From Deltaproteobacteria bacterium (GTDB taxonomy: Bacteria; Myxococcota_A; Polyangia; Haliangiales; SHYZ01): a stretch of DNA of 64,000 bases. A model generated the notes under the pieces. That model was not told the DNA's origin. It ran no database searches and was given only the letters and a program-made list of their open reading frames with translations. Shown one piece after another: positions 9,332-17,381 of this stretch (the first letter of the stretch is position 1; every line of letters begins with the position of its first letter). The position numbers and the translations under genes are program-made. Location of the stretch: positions 33,700-97,699 of the forward strand of contig JACQUZ010000088.1 of NCBI GenBank assembly GCA_016210055.1, given 5' to 3'.

Positions 9332-10730
9332 TGGCCAAAGGTTCCTCGTAGCTGCCCTCTTGGCTTGCTTGACTAGCTCCTCCGCCTCGGCCGGCGGCCT
9401 GTTCTTGCCCTCCCGGGGCGTGCGCGCTTCTGGACGCGCTGGAGCGTTCGTCGCTGGCGCTGATGACCCCTCGGCACTCTGGTACAACCCGGCAGGGCTT
9501 GGTGAATACGCCAGGACCCACGGAGAACGAAGGGAGCTCCTGGTCGATGCGGCGTTCATCGGTCACGACGTGACCTACACGCGCATCGATTCCGGCGGAA
9601 AGGCTCGTGACCCCGTTGAGAACGAGGGTCAACTCCTCCCCATTCCCACCGTCGGCGCAGGGTTCACGCTCGCCCCGCGTCTCGCGCTTGGCGTTGGGAT
9701 CTTTGCCCCATACGCCGCGCTCGACGGCTACCCCGAGAAGGGACCCCAACGGTATTCGCTGATCACCCTCCACAACAGCATGATTGTGATCGGCGAGGTG
9801 GCTCTGGCCTACAAGGTAAACGACCTGATCACCTTGGGCGCTGGCCTGCAAAACCTTTTTTTCTCCTTCAACTCCCGGATCGTGTTCTCCGGCTGCCCTG
9901 CCGAGCTGGTGTGCGCGCCCGAAGATCCCGAGTTCGACTCACTCGGCGAGATCAGGCAGCTCGATCTCCTGAATCCTTCGGGAGTGCTCGGTGTGCAGCT
10001 GCGACCACTTCGGGGCTTGCGCTTGGGGATGGCCCTTCAGCTCCCTTTCCGCAGCTCCTCGGAAGGGACCGTCAGCGTGCGCTTGCCCGTATCCGGCTAC
10101 TTCAAGGGCGCGCACGTCGAGGGGGAACGGGCGGACATCCGCATGACCTTCCCCCTGATGCTTCGGCTGGGCGTCGAGTTCTCGCCTTCTCGACGCTTTC
10201 GCGCCGAGACCGGGGTGGACTTCGAGAAGTGGTCGCAGCACGACGAGATCGTCATCGAGCCGAAGGACATGCGCATCGAGGACGTGGCGGTGGTCGGCAT
10301 CTACGAAATAGGTCCGCTGCGGATTCCCAGGAAGTTCGAGGATACCCTGGCGGTACGACTCGGGATCGAGGCAGAGCCCCTCGCTGGCAAGCCCTTTGTG
10401 CTCCGCGGCGGCTACGTGTGGGAGACGTCGGCGGTTCCCGATGAGTACCTGTCGGTCATGCTCGTCGACGGCCAGAAGCACGTGCTCACTGCCGGAATGT
10501 CCTACAGATTTAATAGGTTGCGAGTAGACGGCGTCGTTGGATACGTCTTGGTCGGCAAGCGCGAGGTTCCCCGAGCAACAAGCTGTGCCCCCATGCTGAA
10601 CCCGATTCGCACCGGGGAGACCCAGGAGGAATGCACGCATGACGAGGATCCCGCCAACGTGCATGTAGGGGACGGGACGTACGTCTCTTCCTACAAGCTC
10701 GTCGGGCTTGGCGTTGCGCTAGATTTTTGA
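9324..10730 (+). CDS. OmpP1/FadL-family outer membrane porin
   Basis: A 468-residue protein with a clear signal peptide (cleavage after SASA near 23). Mature residues carry the FadL-family signature, a Gly/Ala-rich segment followed by DDPSALWYNPAGL, and then alternating amphipathic strands typical of a beta-barrel, ending in the aromatic residue F as outer membrane proteins do. FadL-family porins carry long-chain fatty acids or other hydrophobic compounds across the outer membrane; the actual substrate is unknown here. Two cysteine-bearing loops (near 193-198, and CAP and CTH near 417-431) are extra to E. coli FadL. The ATG overlaps the stop of the upstream giant lipoprotein gene by 8 bases. 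Confidence 0.85.
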   Translation: MSSGQRFLVAALLACLTSSSASAGGLFLPSRGVRASGRAGAFVAGADDPSALWYNPAGLGEYARTHGERRELLVDAAFIGHDVTYTRIDSGGKARDPVENEGQLLPIPTVGAGFTLAPRLALGVGIFAPYAALDGYPEKGPQRYSLITLHNSMIVIGEVALAYKVNDLITLGAGLQNLFFSFNSRIVFSGCPAELVCAPEDPEFDSLGEIRQLDLLNPSGVLGVQLRPLRGLRLGMALQLPFRSSSEGTVSVRLPVSGYFKGAHVEGERADIRMTFPLMLRLGVEFSPSRRFRAETGVDFEKWSQHDEIVIEPKDMRIEDVAVVGIYEIGPLRIPRKFEDTLAVRLGIEAEPLAGKPFVLRGGYVWETSAVPDEYLSVMLVDGQKHVLTAGMSYRFNRLRVDGVVGYVLVGKREVPRATSCAPMLNPIRTGETQEECTHDEDPANVHVGDGTYVSSYKLVGLGVALDF

Positions 10731-10761
10731 CCTAGAGGAGCGCTAGGATCCTTGAGTATTC

Positions 10762-11688
10762 ATGCCGGACTCCCAGGGTACCCGCGCCCGCTTGTTGCTT
10801 GTGGACGACGACCACGCGACCCTCGAGCAGCTCTCGCGCATGGTTTCTGAAATCGGCTACCAGCCGATGACCGCGACGACTTGGTCGGACGCGTTGCGCT
10901 TGTTCCGCGAGGGGAAACCCGACCTGGTGCTCCTCGACGTGATGATGCCGACGATAGACGGGTACAAGCTGGCACGCATCATCAAGTCGGACTCCGCGAT
11001 GTTCGTTCCCATTATTCTCGTCACCGCGTTGGAGGACATCGAGTCCAAGCGAAGGGGCATGGCTTCAGGGGCCGATGATTTCTTGACCAAGCCCGTGACC
11101 TCGCTGGAGCTGCAGATCCGGCTCTCGTCCATGCTCCGGATCAAGGAGCTCACGGATCAGCTCCAACAGGCGAACGCCAAGCTGAACCAGCTGGCGGTCA
11201 CGGACCCCCTCACGGGGCTTCACAACCGTCGATCTCTCTATGCGCAGCTCGAGCGCGAGTTCGGTCGGGCCCAGCGGTATGGCCGCCCGCTCACGTGCAC
11301 CATGATCGACATCGACTTTTTCAAGCAGGTTAATGATCGATATGGTCACCAAGTGGGAGATCGCGTGTTGCGAATGGTGGGCGATGTCCTTAGGGCCACC
11401 ATCCGCGCGACCGACGTCGCCGGCCGCTTTGGTGGGGAGGAATTCATGATCCTGGCGCCGGAGACCGGGCGGGACACCGCCACCACGCTGGGAGAGCGTA
11501 TTCGCGCCACCGTGCAGGGGTGCAGCGAGGCTGCGGGCGACGGGATCCCACTCGTCACGGTCTCCGTTGGGATCGCCACCACCGAGTCCCTCGACGGATG
11601 CGGGTATGATGACCTCGTCCACCTGGCGGATGATGCCCTGTACCGTGCCAAGCGAGACGGCCGCAATCGGGTGGTCATCGCGGACTAG
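10762..11688 (+). CDS. Response regulator with GGDEF diguanylate cyclase domain
   Basis: 308 residues. Receiver domain (about 10-125) with paired acidic residues VDDDH, phospho-acceptor Asp in LLDVMMP near 58 and lysine in TKPV. A short coiled linker leads to a GGDEF domain (about 148-308) with active-site GGEEF near 223, so it should make c-di-GMP from two GTP. An inhibitory I-site RATD lies five residues before GGEEF, implying product feedback. This is a PleD/WspR-like layout with one receiver. No partner kinase is adjacent. Cyclic-di-GMP is relevant here because PilB and a free-standing MshEN-like protein occur further along the window. Confidence 0.95.
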   Translation: MPDSQGTRARLLLVDDDHATLEQLSRMVSEIGYQPMTATTWSDALRLFREGKPDLVLLDVMMPTIDGYKLARIIKSDSAMFVPIILVTALEDIESKRRGMASGADDFLTKPVTSLELQIRLSSMLRIKELTDQLQQANAKLNQLAVTDPLTGLHNRRSLYAQLEREFGRAQRYGRPLTCTMIDIDFFKQVNDRYGHQVGDRVLRMVGDVLRATIRATDVAGRFGGEEFMILAPETGRDTATTLGERIRATVQGCSEAAGDGIPLVTVSVGIATTESLDGCGYDDLVHLADDALYRAKRDGRNRVVIAD

Positions 11689-11729
11689 GGAACTGGATCG
11701 AGGAGGGCAATGCGGAGCTCGGGTCTAGC

Positions 11730-13154
11730 TCACTTGGAGAGCGCTCGGGATTTCGCCTTGCTTCCCTTGATGATGTCCTTTCCGGCCGCCGAGCTCGGGG
11801 CGCTCGCGGATACCCCTACCTTCATGCCGTCCAATTCATCGTAAAGGGGCTGCGCGGCCGCGGCGGGGAGTGCCATTCGAATCGCCTCCTGCTCGACCTT
11901 CTGCCGCTGCTCCTTCAGCATTTTCACGGCGCCTGCCGAGTCGCCGCGGTCGTAGGCCTCTGCCGCCTTGCGCATCACCTCGGCGCTCTCGACTTGCGCG
12001 ACCTTGGTGGCGACGTCCTTGTTCACCGAAGCAGTTACAGCAAGGGCGTCCCGCGACACCTCGACGCCGAGGGCCAGGGTGGACTGCTTGCGCGCGCCGC
12101 CCTTGGCGTCGTTGTAGACGAGCCGGGCACTCAGAACGCCCGTCCTCCCCGCCTGCTTCTGGTGCAGGCGAACACGAGCGACGACCTTGCGCCGGTCCCC
12201 GCCAAACAAGTCGGCCAGTGGGATCACCACTTCATTTCCCTCACGCCGTATTTCGTAACCCGGCACCGCTGAGATCTCGATGCCCTGGCACGCGGGCGAA
12301 AGCCGCAGCTCGGCATTGGTGGCGACGGTCGCTTGCATGGCCGCGAGCTCGCCAGCAAACACCCGTTCAAGAGCCGCCGCGTCGCGCACGTAGTAATACT
12401 GCCCACGTCCGTTTTCAGCCAGTGCCTCCATGAGATCCTCGTTGTAGTCGAGGCCGAGTCCGACCGTCGTGATGCGGATCCCCTTGTGGGCCGCTTGAGA
12501 CGCGACCTTCGAGAGAGTCGGGAGGTCGGTGATCCCCACGTTGGCTCGGCCATCCGACAGAAGGATGACCCGATTGATGCGACCCGAGGACAGGTCCCGG
12601 GCTACCTCGTCGCGCCCGAGGGCGAGACCTCCGTGGAGGTTCGTCCCGCCTGCGTCTTGGATGCCGTCGATTGCCGCGCCGAGGCGCTGCTTTCCCTGCT
12701 CGTCCATGGGCGTCAAAGGTGCCAGGACTTGCGCCGTGTCGTCGTACTGGACGAGTGCGGCGCGATCCATGGGAGCAAGTCTGGCCAGAATGCCTTGTGC
12801 TGCGGAACGGGCATGCTGGATCTTTTCGCCGGCCATGGAGCCCGACCGGTCGACCACGATCGCCAAGTTGAGCGGAGGCCGATGTGTCGTGGTGGCAGGT
12901 CGCGCATCCAAGGTGATCGCCACGTGGAGATCTCTGGACCCGTCGGCGAGGACCTTCTCTCCTGAAAGGGCCGCCGAGAACGTGCCGTGGCCATATTCGA
13001 CCTGCTTTTGAGAGGGGGCGGCGGCATCGCCGCAGGTCTCGACCGCAACCTGAAGGGGTGCCCTTGCCTGGGCGGATGCATGTCCGTGGGGGAATGAGGT
13101 GGCAGCGGCCAGCGTGCCGGCGGTGCAAATCAGCGAAGCAGATCTCTTGTTCAT
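11730..13154 (-). CDS. Secreted von Willebrand factor A domain protein
   Basis: The ATG at 13154 is supported by a GGAGG ribosome binding site six bases upstream and by the signal peptide that follows (474 residues). The VWA domain lies at about 85-265 with an intact MIDAS metal site: DRSGS, the threonine in GGTNLHGG and the aspartate in LLSDGRAN. Beyond it are a beta-sandwich-like segment and a helical C-terminal region with a TPR-like stretch (AEAYDRGDSAGAVKML). Similar proteins are common in Myxococcota and are often called Ca-activated chloride channel homologues, but that name says little about function. Probably a periplasmic or surface metal-dependent adhesion module (inference). Convergent with the diguanylate cyclase gene. 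Confidence 0.88.
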   Translation of the reverse strand: MNKRSASLICTAGTLAAATSFPHGHASAQARAPLQVAVETCGDAAAPSQKQVEYGHGTFSAALSGEKVLADGSRDLHVAITLDARPATTTHRPPLNLAIVVDRSGSMAGEKIQHARSAAQGILARLAPMDRAALVQYDDTAQVLAPLTPMDEQGKQRLGAAIDGIQDAGGTNLHGGLALGRDEVARDLSSGRINRVILLSDGRANVGITDLPTLSKVASQAAHKGIRITTVGLGLDYNEDLMEALAENGRGQYYYVRDAAALERVFAGELAAMQATVATNAELRLSPACQGIEISAVPGYEIRREGNEVVIPLADLFGGDRRKVVARVRLHQKQAGRTGVLSARLVYNDAKGGARKQSTLALGVEVSRDALAVTASVNKDVATKVAQVESAEVMRKAAEAYDRGDSAGAVKMLKEQRQKVEQEAIRMALPAAAAQPLYDELDGMKVGVSASAPSSAAGKDIIKGSKAKSRALSK

Positions 13155-13243
13155 GGCGACCTCCGTCCGTTCTGCTGTTAGAAACGGCGGGGCCGACGAA
13201 ACGATCTGGCGGGCGAATAACGACGGCCCAGAGGCGTGCGGTG

Positions 13244-14092
13244 TTACACGTGGATGGCCGGCATGCCGATGGGCTGGATGGATGTAGTCAGATCGCGGGC
13301 GATGGCGACGATGGAGGCCTCTGGGACCTCTTCCCACCCCTCGGGCCCGAGCTTCTTCGGCTCACCCACCACCAGAACCGATCGCAGGTGCTCGTGCGGA
13401 AATCGCCGGCGGTCTGTGCCTCCCTCGGCCTTCTGCTCGCGGCAGACGGGGCAGTCGGCGATACCCTGGATCTTGCGGAGCCACATCGGACGACCACGGC
13501 GCAGCGCGACCATGATCCGTCCGTTGCACGCAATCATGCTGGCCTGGATCGGCTTCCCCCCTGCCGATCCGACAAGACGATCGAGCATGAGCGTGGTCGC
13601 CGAGAGCGCGCTTGCAGTGTCGGCGGTGCTGATGGTCGTATCATCGAGCTTCCCAGCGTCGTGCAGGAACGCTAGGAACAGGTGGAATACGTGCTCGGAG
13701 TCAGTCTGCCCCCGCACGTTGCGTCGCAGGAAGTCGGGGATGTGCTCGAGGAGGCCGGCTTGGATCGCGTCGAAATGCTCGACGGAGCCGGAGTGAGCAA
13801 ACACCCACGAACGGAAACGATAGGGCTGGGTGTTCTCGAGCTTGGCCTTGGCGCCGTTTTCTCGGACGTGACCGACCACGTAGTCGGTACGCAGGTCCTT
13901 TACCGCAGCAAAGAAGTCGAGGGTGCCGGTGACGGGCTTGGGGTGTCGTTGAAGTAGAACCTCACCCCCCTGGAAAAACGCAAGCCCCCACCCTAGAGGG
14001 GCGCCCTCGGTGACGAGCGATTCACGCGCCCCGTAGAGCGTGCATCGCAATCGCTCAGGATCACTACACATGCATCCAAACAAGCGGCTCAT
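13244..14092 (-). CDS. Class II glutamine amidotransferase-like protein (YafJ type), no Cys2
   Basis: 282 residues. The N-terminus MSRLFGCM, the segment GWGLAFFQGGE, the HVRENG motif and the block NTQPYRFRSWVFAHSGSV match the Ntn-type glutaminase fold of YafJ-like amidotransferases. Normally the nucleophile is Cys2, exposed when Met1 is removed; here position 2 is Ser and the first Cys is residue 7. The protein may therefore be a non-catalytic homologue, or may need trimming. The C-terminal 80 residues contain a CPVC motif. The ATG at 14092 overlaps the stop of a small upstream ORF. Confidence 0.8.
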   Translation of the reverse strand: MSRLFGCMCSDPERLRCTLYGARESLVTEGAPLGWGLAFFQGGEVLLQRHPKPVTGTLDFFAAVKDLRTDYVVGHVRENGAKAKLENTQPYRFRSWVFAHSGSVEHFDAIQAGLLEHIPDFLRRNVRGQTDSEHVFHLFLAFLHDAGKLDDTTISTADTASALSATTLMLDRLVGSAGGKPIQASMIACNGRIMVALRRGRPMWLRKIQGIADCPVCREQKAEGGTDRRRFPHEHLRSVLVVGEPKKLGPEGWEEVPEASIVAIARDLTTSIQPIGMPAIHV

Positions 14093-14268
14093 CCCCGCAC
14101 GTCCTTTTCTCGCCGGCGCATCGCGTGGCGCTCAGCAAGCCCATCGCGGTAGTGAATTTGGATCAAGGAGCGGGCGGCCTGAGATCGTCGATCATTCGAC
14201 CTTCGCTCCGCCGCCACCGTATCAAGAAATATAGCTGACGCGAACCGGGTCTGCAACGTGACGGCCAT
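14089..14268 (-). CDS. Possible small protein (59 residues), doubtful
   Basis: An ORF from ATG 14268 whose TGA overlaps the ATG of the amidotransferase gene, the arrangement expected of translational coupling. The product is basic and Arg-rich, with no motif, and no ribosome binding site is visible. It fills the only sizeable gap between the hydrolase and amidotransferase genes, so it may be real or chance. Confidence 0.25.
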   Translation of the reverse strand: MAVTLQTRFASAIFLDTVAAERRSNDRRSQAARSLIQIHYRDGLAERHAMRRREKDVRG

Positions 14269-14279
14269 CACGCTGCGAG

Positions 14280-15143
14280 CTAACGCGCCGGAAAGCGCGG
14301 AGAAAGCCAATTTTCGAGATCACTTAGAGCACGTTCCCTTTCGACCTCATGAAACACCTCGTGAAAGAAACCCTTGTAAAGATGGAGCGATTTCTCCCCG
14401 CCCGCACGCTCATAGGCTTGGAGGGTGACCTTCGCGTCGACGATTCGATCGTCCTCGGCGACGAGCCAAAGCGTCGGAATTGTCATCCGGTGGACATTTT
14501 CAAGGACGAACTCCTGCGCCAGGCGGGCCTCCGTGTACCAGCGGGCATTCACGACGCGGTGGCAAAGTGGGTCGATGTCGCGGAGTTCCAGGTTCGCGGG
14601 ATCGTGGCTCAGGTCCGCGACGCGGAGCGGCGTCTCCATGGAGAACCTGGGCGCCACGCGCGACATGGCCTGCGCAAGAGCGAGCGTGGCGAGACTCACC
14701 TTCACGTTGGGGGCGAGGTAGGGGGATGAAAGCACGACTGCGCTGAGTCCGTGGCTCGCCCACTGGGGATCGCAAAGGGCTCGGAGCGCAATGAGCCCCC
14801 CGTTGCTGTGGGCGCATAGGATCTGCGGGATGTCCCCCGTTTTCCCTCGTGCCACGTGGAGCGCGCGGTCGAAGTCATGCAGGAACTCCTCGAACGAATC
14901 GCAGGCCCCCCTTTGCCCAGCGGCAAGCCCATGCCCTCGGTAGTCAAAAAGCATCACGGCAAAGCCTCGGCTCGCGAGGAACCGGGCGACTTCAAGATAC
15001 CTCCGCGAGTGATCGTCATAACCATGAGTCATGATCACGCACGCGCGCGGCGGGTGGGTTTCGGGGAACAGCCACTCGCAATACAGGGGAACCTGATCCG
15101 ACGACTGGAAGAAACCGGATGTTCGGCCCGCTTGCATGAGCAT
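14280..15143 (-). CDS. Alpha/beta hydrolase, monoacylglycerol lipase-like
   Basis: 287 residues of the alpha/beta-hydrolase fold (Hydrolase_4 type). HG near the oxyanion hole in MTHGYDDHSRRY, the FDYRGHGLAAG signature of lysophospholipases and monoacylglycerol lipases, nucleophile elbow AHSNGG near 125, acid Asp in VAEDDRIVD and final His in KGFFHEVFHE form a complete catalytic set. No signal peptide, so it acts in the cytoplasm, probably on monoacylglycerols or lysophospholipids (family inference). Divergent from the secreted-protein gene at 15202. Confidence 0.88.
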   Translation of the reverse strand: MLMQAGRTSGFFQSSDQVPLYCEWLFPETHPPRACVIMTHGYDDHSRRYLEVARFLASRGFAVMLFDYRGHGLAAGQRGACDSFEEFLHDFDRALHVARGKTGDIPQILCAHSNGGLIALRALCDPQWASHGLSAVVLSSPYLAPNVKVSLATLALAQAMSRVAPRFSMETPLRVADLSHDPANLELRDIDPLCHRVVNARWYTEARLAQEFVLENVHRMTIPTLWLVAEDDRIVDAKVTLQAYERAGGEKSLHLYKGFFHEVFHEVERERALSDLENWLSPRFPAR

Positions 15144-15201
15144 GCGACTTTATAGCATGGTGCGTCGAAAGCGCGAGATGGGAGCGCTCCAAGGAGGAAC
15201 C

Positions 15202-15837
15202 ATGGCTTCACCAAGCGTGCGGATAACGGCAGCGCTGGGGCTCGCGGCAGCCTGTTGTTGCTTGTCCCTGCGAGCAGAGGCCCGCCAGGTCTACCTGAAC
15301 GGCGTGAAGCTCGAGGCGAGCGTGGTCTTAACGAACCAGCGTTTTGACGGCTGCGAGGTGAAGTTCGACGAACAGGGGGACGTGTGGATCAGCGTGAAGG
15401 GGATCAAGGTCGCGCTCGCACCCGTGCAATCCGGCAAGGTCGCCGTCGCTTCCAGCGCGTCCGCACCACCTTCGGCCAAGCTATTGAAGCGGTACTGGCT
15501 CGTTGCTCCCCAGGCAAAGCGTGGGCTCGTTCAGTACGACGTGTCGGTGGTTATCAACGGCACGCTTGTGAAGAAGCTACGTTCCGACGACGATAGGGCA
15601 ATTGTCGACGTCACGAGGTACGTCCGGCCGGGACAAAACGAGGTGCGCATCGTCGCCACCAAGAGGCTCGGTGACAAGCGGATCTCGTCCTCGCCCGTCG
15701 ACGTGACGGAGGTGGTCCTCGGCGAAGGAGCTGCCCAGGACGGGACCGTCACAATCGACAAGCCCCTTGTCACCTACAGGCGGAATGCATCAGAAACGAG
15801 GGATTTCTCCGATACCTATTCGTTTTTGGGACAGTGA
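15202..15837 (+). CDS. Secreted protein of unknown function
   Basis: The ATG at 15202 is chosen because AAGGAGG sits at 15191-15197, four bases upstream, and a signal peptide follows immediately (cleavage after AEA near 27). The 211-residue product is mostly beta-strand, starts RQVYLNGVKLEA, has a FDEQGDVWISVKG block and ends in an extended polar tail. I do not recognise a named family; it looks like a periplasmic beta-sandwich. Its start region is divergent from the hydrolase gene with about 58 bases between. Confidence 0.75.
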   Translation: MASPSVRITAALGLAAACCCLSLRAEARQVYLNGVKLEASVVLTNQRFDGCEVKFDEQGDVWISVKGIKVALAPVQSGKVAVASSASAPPSAKLLKRYWLVAPQAKRGLVQYDVSVVINGTLVKKLRSDDDRAIVDVTRYVRPGQNEVRIVATKRLGDKRISSSPVDVTEVVLGEGAAQDGTVTIDKPLVTYRRNASETRDFSDTYSFLGQ

Positions 15838-15859
15838 TGCATGTCGTGCGTCCAACCCG

Positions 15860-15888
15860 TTGACACCTCACGGCCTTCTTGTTAGCGT
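15860..15888 (+). promoter_or_regulatory. Possible sigma-70 promoter before the TPR lipoprotein gene
   Basis: A perfect -35 TTGACA at 15860-15865 followed after 17 bases by TAGCGT (15883-15888), a weak -10. The predicted transcript start is close to the GTG at 15900, so the message would have almost no leader. Tentative. Confidence 0.3.
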
Positions 15889-15899
15889 CCCGAACTGCA

Positions 15900-16775
15900 G
15901 TGCGGTATAAGTGGGCAAATTTCTTGATGTTCTTGGCGTTGGCTTGCGTGGGAGGCTGGGGACTTCCTGCCTGCGGCGGCACCGCCCGCGAGGTGCAGAA
16001 GTCAAAGAAGCGCGTTGACCTCGCCAAGGATCTCCTGAGCCACGAGCAGGACGCCGCGGCCGAAACCGAGCTCAAGAAGGCCATTGCGTACGACCCTCGG
16101 AACGAAGAGGCCATCAATCTCCTAGGCCTCGTTTACGTGTTCCGAGCGCATCGGAACGTCTTGCTCGTCGAGTACGAGGACTGCCTTCAAGGGAGCGTGG
16201 CTGATGGGCTGCGCACCGAGGCCGAGGAGCAGATGCGCACGGCCGAGCGCTACTTTTCCGAGGCCACGAAGCTCGCGCCCGACTTCGGCGAGGCGTGGCA
16301 GAACCGGGCGGCGGTCGCCGTGTTCTTCCACGACTGGGACAAAGCTATTGCGCACGCAAAGCGAGCCCTCGGACAGCTTGCTCGGTTGAACAGGGAGTCC
16401 ATGGCCCGCGCCAACCTAGGGTGGGCATACTTCCACAAGCAGGAACACGCGCGTGCGGCCGCGGAGCTCTTGCAGGCGACCCAGCGAGATCCTGGGTTTT
16501 GCCTCGGCAACTATCGCATGGCCGCGCTCCACTTCGAGCTGAAGGAGCTTGACCAGGCCGCGTCGCGCGTGGCACCCCTCATCGACGATCCCAAGAAGTG
16601 TCCCGTCCAAGAGGCCCGGTACTTGGCGGGGCAAGTATACATTCGTCTCCACGACTCTGCCGCCGCAGAACGGGCGTTAAGGAGCTGCGTGGAGATGGCG
16701 CCCAAGTCCTGCCAAGCGAAGCGATGCGCCAGGACGCTGCAGGAGATCGCTGGGCAGGCGGGGAGGCTCGAATGA
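15900..16775 (+). CDS. TPR lipoprotein, PilF/PilW/Tgl-like
   Basis: From GTG 15900 the product begins with a signal sequence ending in a lipobox-like LPACGG, then about six TPR units (A-W-N-R-A and A-R-A-N-L-G-W-A-Y patterns). A TTG at 15879 is an alternative start. The size, the lipid anchor and the direct coupling (ATGA overlap) to a RodZ-like gene match the conserved proteobacterial pair pilF-rodZ; the myxobacterial counterpart Tgl is an outer-membrane lipoprotein needed to assemble the PilQ secretin. That role is inferred from architecture and synteny, and fits the pil genes at 31-37 kb. Confidence 0.75.
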   Translation: MRYKWANFLMFLALACVGGWGLPACGGTAREVQKSKKRVDLAKDLLSHEQDAAAETELKKAIAYDPRNEEAINLLGLVYVFRAHRNVLLVEYEDCLQGSVADGLRTEAEEQMRTAERYFSEATKLAPDFGEAWQNRAAVAVFFHDWDKAIAHAKRALGQLARLNRESMARANLGWAYFHKQEHARAAAELLQATQRDPGFCLGNYRMAALHFELKELDQAASRVAPLIDDPKKCPVQEARYLAGQVYIRLHDSAAAERALRSCVEMAPKSCQAKRCARTLQEIAGQAGRLE

Positions 16776-17359
16776 ACTCGTACGTGGATTTTGGAAGCCG
16801 CCTAAGACAAGAGAGAGAAGCACGCTCGCTCAGCCTCACAGAGCTGGCGCGCATCACCAAGATACCCGAGCGCTCGCTCAAGCGCCTGGAAGATGGGGCC
16901 TTCGACATGCTTCCGGGCGATGTCTTCGTGCGCGGTTTCTTGCGCTCCTATGCCCGCTGCGTGGGCCTGGACCCGGAAGAACTCGTGCGGAAGTTCTGCG
17001 AGCTCGTAAGCAGGCGAGACAAGCCCAAGCGAGAGCAAGTGCTGAGTGCGAGCATCCAGGAGGAACTCGAGATTGCGCCGTCGCCATCACCTGGTGATTC
17101 GCCGACACAGCAGATCAATCTCATCGCCAAGACGCTCGCAGGTGCCGGGGGAGGGACCAAGCGGGTTTCGCTGACCATGGCGGTGATCATTCTTGTGATC
17201 GTCGCGACCTTGACGCTTTCTCTACTTCTTCGGCGCCCGAACCACGTGGGTGAGGGCGTCTTACAGAGCGGCGCGCGGTCGGACGTTACAGATAACGGGG
17301 CGGCGTTCCCGCGCTGCGTCGCGACAACCTCGTCGCATGACGAGAGCTTGCAAGGCTAG
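16772..17359 (+). CDS. RodZ-like helix-turn-helix membrane protein
   Basis: 195 residues from ATG 16772, overlapping the preceding TGA by four bases. Residues about 5-75 form the HTH_25/Xre-like domain typical of RodZ (LRQEREARSLSLTELARITKI, then LPGDVFVRGFLRSYARCVGLD). A linker leads to one transmembrane helix (about 130-152, MAVIILVIVATLTLSLLL). The periplasmic DUF4115 domain of full RodZ is missing; only some 45 residues follow the helix, so it is a short form. RodZ links MreB filaments to the cell-wall machinery; for this short protein that is a family-level guess. Confidence 0.8.
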   Translation: MNSYVDFGSRLRQEREARSLSLTELARITKIPERSLKRLEDGAFDMLPGDVFVRGFLRSYARCVGLDPEELVRKFCELVSRRDKPKREQVLSASIQEELEIAPSPSPGDSPTQQINLIAKTLAGAGGGTKRVSLTMAVIILVIVATLTLSLLLRRPNHVGEGVLQSGARSDVTDNGAAFPRCVATTSSHDESLQG

Positions 17360-17381
17360 CAGGTCAACATCGGAGGTCCTC

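Noticed and set aside
8408..9559. Long minus-strand ORF (383 codons) antisense to the giant lipoprotein and porin genes
   Set aside because: Arg/Glu-rich translation without motif or start signals, opposite two well-supported genes; long antisense frames are expected in GC-rich coding DNA.
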